Assembly (NCBI RefSeq): GCF_022682495.2
Contig: NC_071398.1
Span: 11,910,934 to 11,974,933, forward strand
Length of the DNA stretch: 64,000 bases
Direction: 5' to 3'
DNA from: Desmodus rotundus
Lineage: Eukaryota > Chordata > Mammalia > Chiroptera > Phyllostomidae
A program made the position numbers and the translations under genes. Below the pieces are notes generated by a model that was not told the DNA's origin, did not search any database, and saw only the letters and a list, made by a program, of their open reading frames with translations. Shown here one piece after another: positions 44,491 through 55,200 of this stretch (positions are counted from its first letter, which is position 1; each line of letters begins with the position of its first letter).

Positions 44491-45210
44491 CATTAAAAGT
44501 GGTTGAATCTTGGAGGAAAATTATATTCTTTTGAACATTACCATGAATATCAACCAAGGCACAGAACTTCAACATCACAGCTTTGTGCTAAGCTGTCACC
44601 ACACCGCTCAGTCCCTAGGAGAATATTTAACTGGATTATTCTCAACACAGTAGGCAGCTCTTTTTTTTTTTTTTTTTTAAGTTTGGTTTCAGCGTGTCCA
44701 AATTTTTCCAAAGCCCTTTGGGATATAGGTCAGTCATGGTCCTTTCAGGATGAAGTAGAGGTTCTCATGATACCGTACAATACAAACCCACCAACACCTG
44801 GACACGAACACAGGGCCTAGGGTTGCTCAGGTCCTGCTCCTCCTTTTTTTTTTTCTTTTTAAAAATTGCTTCCCCTCCCCCTCTTTTTTTCCTTTAAGTG
44901 GGCACGGTCTCTCCAGGTCCCTGGCTCCAAGTTATTAGCTCTGAGCCCTCAACCAGCAATCTATGCCACTGCAGACAGGCAAGGGCCAGGGCTGAGACAA
45001 CCGCAGACGATCCAGACAGACCCACAGGCAAACAGGGCCCTGGCCCTCCACCCTACCCCCGGACTCCTGTATTGTTACCTCCCAGGCAATACCTCAGCTA
45101 CGGCATCCAGGGACCAACGCTTTGAATTAGGAACTAGAGAGATCATGGCTCATAATCAGGAAAGAGAAATAAGTGAGAGGCCAAGGCAGATTACTAGGAA
45201 GTAGACTTTA
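44491..45210. other. Non-coding stretch with poly(T) runs
   Basis: T-runs sit at about 44661-44679 and 44843-44866. From about 44900 to 45130 the DNA is GC-rich; open frames there (44866-45204 and 44898-45125, different frames) have no known domain. No exon or repeat is assigned. Confidence 0.45.
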
Positions 45211-45214
45211 GAGC

Positions 45215-45350
45215 AAGCACTGACCCAGCACCTCAAACTGAGAACTAGGCAGCGAATGGAGTTTAGGTAGTTCAAAGGCCTGCCAGAGTCTCACAGTCAG
45301 TAAGTGGATCGTGAGCAGCAGAGTTGGGGCCACATGTTTCACCGCTGCGA
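45215..45350 (+). repeat. MIR SINE fragment
   Basis: AACTGAGAACTAGGCAGCGA, CCAGAGTCTCACAGTCAGTA, AGTGGATCGTGAGCAGCAGA and GTTGGGGCCACATGTTTCAC follow the 3' part of a sense MIR (compare GTCACACAGCTAGTAAGTGG). Confidence 0.65.
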
Positions 45351-48075
45351 CTAGGTGTGCTCATCGGCCTCTGTGATAGGACATGCTTGGCTCTGTGAGT
45401 AGGCTGCCTGTGCAGAGGTGAGACTATACCTGTGCTACATGGTCTGTAATGTGCTCAGCGAATCATTATGAATAATGGAGGATATGGAGAAATATGGGAA
45501 AAGCCACGTGCGTCTCAAAAGCAGCACTTTGCCATCACCCTAAAGATCACTTGGAAAGGAAAATAAATAAAATGTTGCCATAAAGGTTGAATAGGCTCTT
45601 CTGTCTGGTATCTAAATGTCCTTACTTTAGCAAGTAGGTAACCTTAAATAAATGATGCCAGCGAAGGGGAGCTCTTTTCCTTAGAGAGTTCGAACAACAG
45701 AATAGCGGCACTTGATCCAGTTTCAGTAAAAGGGAAAGCGTTCTCGAGGCAGGGCCTTGGCTTGGGCTGCGCCCATAATGTGTGGGAAGCACCAAACGGT
45801 GAACAATTCATTTTCCTTCTTTTATCTTGGTCCTGCTGCTTCCCCTTTGTCTTTCCAAAAACTACTCTCGGCCACCGCTATTGGGATCTGGGCTTCTCAC
45901 TAGTGAAAGAAAAGGGCTTAGTTGGTGATTTCTGAGATCATAAACTCAGTCTACCCTAAACCCTGTTCTTGGAAAAGAGGCCCAGGGCTCTGTGACTGCT
46001 ACAGGCACAAAAGATTTAAAACTCCTGTAGAATTAGTTTTGCTTTGAAACACCAGGACTTAACTCTGCCTTCAAAATACATCTACTCCTTCATATCATCA
46101 CACTCAATAATCATTAATAAATTTTTTTCCAGGCATACCGTTCTGTGTCCTTCATTTTTCTCTGCACCTAATTTGATGGCAAACCAAAGCCAGGAATGTA
46201 GATGGATTCATCCTCCAGCGATTGCATTAATTGATGTCTGGGAGTAAGGTTATGCTACCTAATGAGACTGAATCAAATGATCAGTGAAAATACTGATTTT
46301 CAAATACATTTTATCTAACCATCTGAGCTGCCTTGAAAATTGGTATAATTATACTGTCTGAGCCTCTAAGATATGGTAATTCTTAATTCAGACACTTCTT
46401 TTCACGGGAGCAGGAGTGAAAAGGCAAGGTTTGATGTATGTGACTTCAGTACCTATTGACTTTTCAAACACATGAAAGAAATGTAAATTATTAAATTACC
46501 TCAAGTGATTCTGAACAGGTAGGCCCATCCTAACATTTCCTACTAAAAATAAAGCCTCTATTATTATTTTTTTTATTTTTCAGAAAAATTATTTCATAAT
46601 TAAGGGACTACGGATATTCAGAACAAAAATGGGATTAATAAATTTATGATGCTTATACAATGAGGGGAAAGAAATTTGATTTTTAATTCCTTGGGTCACA
46701 TCATAATCCATTTTCGGTTCTATGGTCTGTCACTTTGTCCTCACAACACAGAATTCATTATGAAGTAAAAGCACCTTTAGAAATATGTTTTACTAAATTG
46801 TGGCAATAAAATCACCCTAAAATTACCAAAAGTTACAAACGGAAATAATGTGTGTATGTGCATATGTTTATACATTTTGCACATATGTGAATAAAATGAG
46901 CACAGATGAAAGGAAAGTTAATATTATGAATATTATTTCCTGAAAGTAAACCAAGTTGTACATGATTCTATAATTTCAGTGAGGACAAATCATTTTTCAA
47001 AACTGAGTATCATTATGGTCTTCCTACTATGTTCCACCAATTAGATACTGTCATAAAGGACACACATGTAAAAATGTCAATTCAATATGTAGTCAAAGTT
47101 ATCATGACATATTTGCCTCACCCGGCATCCTATAACCTGGGAGTCTACTGAAGTCTGGGGTCACTCACTACTTTCCAATCGGCTTCCATTTCATCATTTC
47201 CCAATCTGTCTTCCATTGTCCTATCAGAGAAATAGTGTGTCTATATAGCGAAAATGTAAGCACATAACCTTCCCAACATCTCTTTTGGAAAAAGCAATCT
47301 GGTTACAGACTTTGCAGAAACTATGCAGACATTGCTGATAAGTCAAAAGACAACAAATTGCAATTTCTGAAAGAAATAACTTTTCTCCTTCCTTTTCAAT
47401 ATTAGAAAATGGCTTTACGTAAGGTATTTGATACATGGATATATGAATCAAGCCATTGATTTTTATCCTTGCAAACAAGAATATTTATGTGATAGCATGA
47501 AGAGGAAGGAAACTGATTGCTCATGGAAAAAACATCATAAAGTCACAGAAAATGACTGTAGGAGAGAATAACATTTCTTAATATTTTCAGCTCCTCTCTG
47601 AAGGTGTGAATATATATGTACACACACACACACAGAGTCCTTATAATACTTGGAATACAATTTTCAGAACTCTGAATAAAAAAAACCATATTAGATTGTC
47701 AAAATAAGGCAATCTTTACTAATTATTTTATCAACATGTAGAAGTTGCCAGAAATGTACAATATTCCAGAGTGTCCAAAACAGGAAAACTAGAACTCAGG
47801 AAAAAATATGATGTTGCAAGATCCAGGGTTTGAAAACATGTCTAGAGATCCCAAACTGAGCTACATGCCAGCATTTTTGCTACTAATGTGCTAATACTTC
47901 CTAATGTGACCTTAATAACTGTAGCAGTAATAAGAATACATGAGTAGCTTCTAGTCCACATATCATTAAGTACATACACTGAAGTGCCAATGAGGGAGTA
48001 GACGGTAACCCTTTACATGCCTCACCCATCCTCTTCTCTCTTTTCTTTTTATTTGAGTGTTTCGGAACACATCTG
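45351..48075. other. Non-coding stretch, possible conserved element near 45650-45950
   Basis: About 45650-45950 is unique-looking with CpGs kept (AATAGCGGCACTTG, GCGTTCTCGAGGCAG, CTCTCGGCCACCGC). From 46250 the DNA is AT-rich. A short CA run occurs at about 47618-47633, and 46990-47060 faintly recalls the ancient ACTATGTGCCAGGCAC text. I see no gene. Confidence 0.4.
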
Positions 48076-48078
48076 CAT

Positions 48079-48600
48079 TGGTTAATTTTGCATATCAACT
48101 TCACGGGCTAAGGGACGCCCGGGTTGCTGGTATAAAACATTATTTCTGTGTGTGTCTGTGAGGATGTCTCTGCAAGAGCCCAGCACTGAATCAGGAAACT
48201 GTAGAAAGGCCCACATGGCCTGCCCAGTGCTGGTGGGGACCCTCCGTCCACTGCAGCCCTGAGCAGACAAAACGACAGAAGGAGGCCCACTTTGCTCTCA
48301 CTGTCGGAGCTGAGGCATTCACCTTCTGCCCTCAGACGTGTTTGTTCGTGGTTCCTTGGCTTTGGGACTCAGACCAGGATTTATAGCTTCCATCCCCCAA
48401 GTCTCAGGTTTTCAGACTTGGACTGAATTACAACTCAGGTTCTCCTAGTAGCAAAGGATGGGCAGGCTGTGGAGCTTTGCAGCTTCCGTAACCCCATAAA
48501 CCAATTCCTTTTCTCTCTTCTCTCTGTCTCTGTCTCTCTGTGTCTCTCTCCATAAACACACAGACATTTATACATATAGATAGATCCCCACCTGAACTGC
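48079..48600 (+). mobile_element. LTR-type mammalian interspersed repeat
   Basis: GGTTAATTTTGCATATCAAC, GGGCTAAGGGACGCCCGGGT, ACATTATTTCTGTGTGTGTC, GACTCAGACCAGGATTTATA, GACTTGGACTGAATTACAAC and CCATAAACCAATTCCTTTTC follow, in order, a widespread mammalian LTR-like repeat whose family name I do not recall with certainty. Near the end it passes into a TCTCTGTCTC simple repeat (about 48511-48550). Open frames across it are incidental. Confidence 0.7.
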
Positions 48601-49480
48601 ACTTACATCTTTTCTCTCACTTCCTGCTCCACTATCTACTGACTTACTGTACTTCTCTCTGCTGGTGGTTCAACTCAGTGCAGAATTCCTCACCACTTCT
48701 GAATGTAAAGGCATTCACATTCAAATCAACAGAGAGAAGCTCCCAAGGATCCCAGGAATTACCAAGGAAGTTTTGTGTCTGCTTTACTGATGACATATGG
48801 AAGAAAAAGGGATTCTGAGGCCTGTCACAAGAGCTGGCACAGAGCAGGAAGAGGATATAGGTAGAGACCCATCCTTGCTTTGAGTTTCACCAGTTTTAAG
48901 CCATGTAAGGACCCGGCCATCAATCTTGACCTGTCTGCCCGTGACTCATATGATGTCAGAGGAGGAAAAAAGAGTTCACAAACAGCCCATTACCTTATTC
49001 CCCTTCTCTTATTTTCTGTACAGTGTACAATGCAAATTCGTGGCAAAGGCCACCGCTGCCATGATTCAGACTATAAAATCTCCAAGGTGCAACCATTAGT
49101 TCCTGTGAAACCACACGAAGAATTGAAGGACAAGCGACTTGCCCTGTGAGGAAGGGGTGACCTGAGAGGGAGAGGTAAATGGACTGTAATTATTCTGCAT
49201 GGAGCAACGACTATCAGGACCACTTAAGAGTCACCTGCCAGCCGAGGAAAGGTTGTACAGAACTGACAAGAGAGAACGGAGGCCTGTTTAATTCAGCACA
49301 TCTAAATAAAATAAGGGTGCCGTTGTTTTTAAAGCGAACAACTTAGCTTACACATGAAGGACAACATTCTGAATGGTTTTATAATGTGAAATGAATGCCC
49401 AGGAAGGTTATGGGACTTTGCTGGAGTGCCATGGTGTTATGCAGCCTCCAACCAGGCGGAGTGCTATCGCATGGAACATT
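48601..49480. other. Non-coding stretch containing one exon-like segment
   Basis: No repeat is recognised. The 49024-49149 exon-like stretch lies here and is described separately. Confidence 0.4.
49024..49149 (+). other. Terminal-exon-like segment (unproven)
   Basis: A strong pyrimidine tract with acceptor (CTTCTCTTATTTTCTGTACAG, AG at 49022-49023) leads into 126 bp open from the first base to a TGA at 49147-49149. The reading starts CTMQIRGKGHRCHDSDYK, and an AATAAA lies at 49305-49310. I cannot place it in any family, and the open frame continues upstream of the acceptor. It may be chance. Confidence 0.15.
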
Positions 49481-49484
49481 TTGC

Positions 49485-49800
49485 TCATCCCTTCCCTAAA
49501 CAAGTATTTGTTGAGTACCGACTACATGCTAGTGGGCGGCACACAGACAAACATCTGTTCCTCATTTCGACAGTCACCTACCCACTCAATCACTCTCTGA
49601 GACATGTAAATAAGCTCTCACGTGACAATTATTTTACCAGGAAATAAGATAGAGAAAGAACTGTGTGTAAAATAAGTTGTACATTTCATAAACTCAAGGA
49701 TCTATGGGGAAGACAGAAATAAAACTGTTTCAACACAGAATCATGTGTTATAAGATGGGATTAGGGTGGCATACGTATTCTCTGTTAGGAGGGATCACAG
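49485..49800 (+). repeat. Possible ancient repeat
   Basis: CCCTAAACAAGTATTTGTTG, AGTACCGACTACATGCTAGT and GGGCGGCACACAGACAAACA, then AAGACAGAAATAAAACTG and GGATTAGGGTGGCATACG, follow the same ancient repeat text seen at 19985 and 23038. Confidence 0.45.
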
Positions 49801-49906
49801 AAAACTTGACAAGAACAGTGACACTTGAATAAGTAGGAAAATGTTAAGTGGATACAAACTTCACGTGTAAGTCATTTTGTATGTTTGAGGATACACAGGG
49901 TTAGAT

Positions 49907-50345
49907 CAGTGGCTCTCAATAATAGAAACTTTTGTACCCATTGGACATGTGGCAATGCCTAGAGCAAATGTTAATCATGAGGCAACACCATGGGAACCTA
50001 GTGAGTGGAGCGGCAATTTTCAACTTCTTATCTCACGGTACACATAAACTAATTGCTGAAATTCATTGGCACATCAGAAGATATGTTATATTCTTTGCCA
50101 ATCTGAAAAAATAAAAATAGGCATTCTTTTGATTCCTTCACACTGAATGGCTACTTTTTGTGTTGGCTGTTGGCATTTTTTATTGGACAGTCTAAAGGAA
50201 AAGAGCTCAGTGCCCCTGACTAAGTAGTCAAGTATCGCCTGTTTTAAAAATTCTTGCTGTGTAACAGTTGAAACCTGCGGGAGTAGAGGCCAGGGATGCT
50301 GCTAAACACCCTCCAATGCCCAGGGCAGATTCCCCATCCAACATT
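49907..50345 (+). mobile_element. MER5A-like hAT element interrupted by another transposon
   Basis: The left part (49907-50008) reads CAGTGGCTCTCAATA, TTTTGTACCCATTGGACATG, TGGCAATGCCTAGAG and CCTAGTGAGTGG. The right part (50279-50345) resumes GGGAGTAGAGGCCAGGGATG and CTGCTAAACACCCTCCAATG. Together they follow MER5A text across the point where a 270-bp element now sits. The right terminal repeat is not visible. Confidence 0.85.
50009..50278. mobile_element. Non-autonomous hAT element nested in MER5A, with imperfect 8-bp TSD
   Basis: Left end AGCGGCAATTTTCAACTTCT and right end AACAGTTGAAACCTGC form imperfect inverted repeats. The interior (TCTCACGGTACACATAAACT, TGAATGGCTACTTTTTGTGT, GAGCTCAGTGCCCCTGACTA, GTCAAGTATCGCCTG) matches a repeat that I recall from bat and other mammalian genomes. 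Flanks GTGAGTGG (50001-50008) and GGGAGTAG (50279-50286) match at 6 of 8. It has no coding capacity. Confidence 0.85.
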
Positions 50346-51870
50346 AAGACTTATTCTTTCGAAAATGTAAGTAGTGACTTAAAAGAAGCAAGTGAAGGAC
50401 CAAGAGAAAACCAGATCGGAAATGAAGTCAAAGCTCACATATGGAGTGTGTCATTTTACTATGGCTGATGGGGGGGAGTAATAGAGTCCCACTAGGAAAT
50501 TATAATTTATTTTCCAAGAAAACGATACAGACTGAAATATGGGAGATACAGTTGTTGCCACTGAAATGGAATGCTGTGATACCAATAGTTAACGATAGCA
50601 GAAATTAGTGTATTAATTCTGGTAAGTAATTACGAGGGTATGAAGTAAAACCACAGAGATAGAGCAAGTTGTAGAACCACAAGTTATAAGAAAGTGCACC
50701 CCACAGCCTGGGTGGGCAAAACCCGCTTGAGAGAGCTCAGCATTTCACTCCATGCAGCGTGTACTGTAGGGGAAGGTTCACATTTGCAACGAGATGAAAG
50801 AAACACGTGTTCAGAACAGTTATCTAATGCAGCCTCAATTCCCCTATCTGTTACTTTCCCCTCATTATTCTTTGAGAATGTTTCACATTTTGAAAATTCT
50901 AGATTCTTGGTAACTTGTTGGACTGTATCACCACCGATGGTACTAGAATATAAACACCTGCTCCCGTTATTGACTCCAAACTAGGTTTGTTATCTGAATG
51001 TTATTAAGGAAATCGTCCCACAAGCCAAAGCCTATGTTCGGGATATAATGTATTCAAATAGACACTTAAATCTTACAGAGACAAAAACACGTGTGCGTAT
51101 CCTTTTCCCCTCAGTTTTTAATATTTTGTGTTGTAGAAAATTTCCTTTGGTATGAAAATTTTGAAACCCTTATTCATTCATGTGCTTAAGCAAGGGAAGT
51201 GCCTTGACTCTTTTGGAAGCTGCTTTACAGATGGACAGAGCCTCTGTTTTTTTTTGCTTTTTTGCATTAAATAGAACCAAATGCCATGCTACATTTGTAC
51301 AGCAATGAACATTTATGCAAATCTGAAGAGTAGGCAGGTGCAAGAGCAAATTTCTTAATGCCATTTGCTCTGAAAATTATATAAGGCTTTAAAAGCTGTG
51401 CTTTTTATAGTAGCTAAAGGGGTTTTATTTGGTATTTTTAAACAATAACACCTGCTTCAGGCAGAAAAGTAAGTTCCTGTACAGCAGGAAGTGGGCTGCT
51501 TCTGGTGGGGAGAGGAGCTCCAGAGCTTGCCTCCAATAAATAGCAAGACAATAAAAGGAGATGGATTTTGAAAAGAGTGGGTGGGTGGTGGGGACAGAAG
51601 CAAGCGTGTGGGAGGGGAAGGATTTTGCCTTTTGCGCTGACAGATGCAGGCAAGTGGCAGAAACTCAGCCCGGCTAAGGCAATGGCAGGAGTCCCCGGGG
51701 CTCCATCTGGGGCCCGTTTCTCTGGCCTCCGAAACCTGGCGGAGCCTTTTTCCTGGTGAGCCTTCATTTCCCTTTTGCATCCCACACTCGCTTAACATGA
51801 GAAGACCTTCGTGTCACATTCTCCGATGGACTATCCCAAGCTGGTGACTGCCATTTTTCTCCCGCCTGAT
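50346..51870. other. Non-coding stretch, no assignable feature
   Basis: No repeat is recognised. A GC-richer part at 51440-51800 contains overlapping frames on both strands (51438-51785 and 51457-51798 minus, 51568-51759 and 51644-51847 plus), none with a known domain. Purine-rich GGTGGGTGGTGGGG text near 51580 is a minor G-rich patch. Confidence 0.45.
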
Positions 51871-51875
51871 GAATT

Positions 51876-52284
51876 TGTGAGGTCGGAGTCACTCAGACCA
51901 GAAGGATGCAGCGAGCTAAGGAGCAGGGTTTATTAGCGGGGAACAAGAGGGGAAAGTGGAGCCAACCAAGGGAGGTTAAGACTCTCTCGGTTGTTCTTAG
52001 GGCAGGGTTTGTAAGCGCAAAAGCCCAGGAAGGGTAACTGGTTGCGGTGTCACAGTCTGATTGGCTAGAGCTGGTTGCTGGGTGCCGTTTCTGCTGACCA
52101 TAGTTTTTGATACATCTTGTCAGGCTCAAGTTAAAGCTGTACTCTGTTATGCCGGATAGGCAGACCCCAGACCCCAATTTTAGCCGGGCCTCTGTTTGTC
52201 CTGGGTAGGGTCGACAGGCAGTTTCCCATGGTACAATTTCCCGTGGTGATTTTCCATTCCTCCTGGGCCTGCCTAGGTCTGTCA
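51876..52284 (-). mobile_element. Solo LTR of an endogenous retrovirus, 5-bp TSD
   Basis: The 409-bp unit has TG...CA ends (plus strand TGTGAGGTCGG...GGTCTGTCA) flanked by GAATT at 51871-51875 and 52285-52289. Read on the minus strand it has a CCAAT-type box (AGCCAATCAG, plus-strand 52059-52066) and a polyadenylation signal AATAAA (plus-strand TTTATT at 51929-51934), about 53 nt before the 3' end, so the element points leftwards. No internal viral sequence adjoins it, which indicates recombination between two LTRs. Non-coding; the 94-codon minus-strand frame across it is incidental. Confidence 0.85.
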
Positions 52285-52289
52285 GAATT

Positions 52290-55200
52290 CACCTCCCTTA
52301 TTTTCAACCCGATGCCTCAGAATCAATAGTGATTAAGATTAGTGGTTTGATCGTTCAGATTCCTTTCACCGAAGCTGAATTCTCCATGACAATATGTTTT
52401 TGGTACCCTCCTTACTTCCAAGGAGATGCAGAATATCTGTGTTTCATCTCTTAGTATGTTTTTAATGCATTATTCCTTAACATATTTGCACTTGAGGGCG
52501 CTAGTAGTTCATTAACACGTTCATCATTCCTTTAAAGAGGGCTTATTATGTGTTGGCAAGAAATAATGGAGGGAAAGTGGAGAAACTCATTTATCATCCT
52601 GGCTGCACGACGACGTTCCTCCACCTGCTCAGTCCGCTGATACATTGTCAGTGACTTTCCTGTCCGGAATGGTGTCCCATTCTTTTTAACCCTCCATATA
52701 CATTCCCCCAGGAGACTGTAACATGTGATTTTAGATGGAGGTAAGCAAGACATGAGGAACTTGCTCTTTACCCAGCACCATGCTTGGTGTTAGAAATTCT
52801 AAAAGGAGTAGCATTCGGCCTCATATCTTAGAAAGCTCAAAATCTTCCTCAGATATAAACACAGACATATTTCATGATAATAAAGTAGAATAGATTTATT
52901 TATTGTATCAAATGATGGACCTGGCATTCGTCTGGAGTGCTTCTACAGTAGTTGCGCTTAATCACTAATCCTGAGGCCTTAAGCAAGATAGCTATTGTCT
53001 CTCGGCTCTAACGTCTCCTCACTTCCCTGTCCCAATCCACCAGGATGTATTTATTTTCACACATCTTTCCTTGCAGGGTACAAAGGAACCAACTGTTTGC
53101 CTTACCTAACAGCCCCAGTCATCCTCAGCGTGGCCCTGTCTATGGCCTTTTCTCCTACATTCACGTGTCTTGTCTCATTCAGTGGCCTCCCCTCTGCCCC
53201 ATGGTGCAGGCAGGCATTTTCCATACATTGTATCTATGCCTTTTAAGGCAGTCCTTTCAATAAACATTCTTACCAGTATCCCAACTAACAGACAATTTAA
53301 GCTGACAGTGGTATAGAGTTGTCCATGAAAGAATAATACTCCAAGAGGCAGTGTTTATAGTCAAATAGACAGAAAATTAAAGCACCTGAAGGGAATAGCT
53401 AATAATTTGATGATTCACATCACGTTTTTAGGATAACAGGCGCAGAGACGGAAACTTACATATTAGGAGCATCCACGCCATCAACACCTGTGATGGGATG
53501 AAGGCAGCAGGGTGGCTCAGAGGGAGGGACTGGACTGGGACTGAGTTGCAGTGAAAGACTCAGTCACTTGAAGAGTGCTGGTGATGGGCTGGCCTTTCAG
53601 AACTCTCTTGTCTTGTGGAATGGAAGCTAGACCTCAATCTAGTCAGAGGGTGCGAGCTGCTGCAGGGGTGGGAGGGGCGTCAGCTTGGGTGAGGAGGCTT
53701 GCTTTGGCTAAGGGCAATTTCCAAGAAAGGCCAACTGAGAGTCTTCAGCTGCCCACACATCCAGCCGCCTCTGAGGAGGAAGTGCCTTGGTGCAAAAGAG
53801 AAGACCTGAGCAACTGGTACAGCACCACATCCACTGTGATACAGGGCATGGGAGGGTTTTCACTTGTGTTTTGGGGAGTATCAGAGGAAAAAGTATCTCT
53901 TTATGAAGAGTCGTGTCAGCAGAGCTCATCACTTGTGACTTTTAACAAGTTACCCTTTGGCTATAAAAACCAAGAAATGACTACATATTTGAGATTTTTA
54001 GGACTTTAATTTTTTGAATGTAAGTAGTTGCTGCTGCCGTATATGTCAGCATGTAAGTAATAATTACAAAGTCAAATATGTCCTTATACACCGGTCTTCT
54101 CTAATGAGCCCCTAATTAATGTCCCCGAAGGAAACAAGGAAGTGACTTTTCCTGAATGTCCATCCCAGCAGTCACTGTCCTGTTTTATTTAAACTGCCCA
54201 GTTACCTGTGCCTATGTTATGGAGGGCCTTCTGACTCCTTTGCACTGTAGTTATACGTGCACACATTTTTCAAGCTAGTGTGCCGTCAAGGTAAAGCCAT
54301 TGTGTTCCTGTTTGTTTTTAAATTAGACTGACATGGGATAAGATTCTTATTCTACTGTTTAGTTGTTACGGAACCCCTTACCAATTTATTAAAGTTGACT
54401 GAATCTCCCTTTTACTCATATGGAAAAATGAAGATTTTTCTGAATTCTATAATGTATATAAACCACGCTGCAGAGTGCATGAGAGATTAAAGGCTCTCCA
54501 TATTTTGTCAGCGCTCCCTTCTCTCGTCACATGCTTTCATCCTGCAGTTCCTTTTATGCTTCTTTTTTATCCCTGGCTTTCTCCTTTCTTCCCCGGTGTG
54601 CTCCTTGAGAACAGCGTATACGCACAGCATGTCTTATTTTTACAAGGGCTAAATAATGCCTCTGTATTTCTCTGAGTGCATATGGTCCACTAACATGAGA
54701 GTTTTTAAAATAAAAAAAAGTATTAGTTTTTTTAATAAAATGTAGGACCGTAACCTTTAATTCGTACTTCATTCAGAATATGAGAGGTTATACCTATGCA
54801 TTTTATCAAAATTCCAAAGTTAGTCCTACATAGGTGGAAATTTGGGAACCACCAACCCAGAAAGTGCAGGAAAAGTTATTTGTTATATAAATATATGTGC
54901 TATCATATCATTTTTCTCCTCTTAAAGGAATGATGGTAGTCAGTAAGAAAAAAGGGAAAAATAAGCATGCTTCTTTTAGTATGCTGGCCCTTCTGCGTGA
55001 ACTTTCTGAAGGTGAGAAGACACGCAGACATGCTGACGTTAGATTGGGGTAACTACATCCTCTGATATCATAAGCCTGAAGGACGCTGGATCCAATTAGA
55101 ATCCCCGTAGGTTGATGCCGTAGTCAGACAATGGGAAAGTTATTAAATTCTACTCAAAATATGATTAAAAAAGGAGAAATAAAACTCCCTGGGATCTTTG

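Noticed and set aside
53575..54009. 144-codon open frame
   Set aside because: Product has no known domain, and a minus-strand frame overlaps it; no splice or regulatory context. Kept only as a note.
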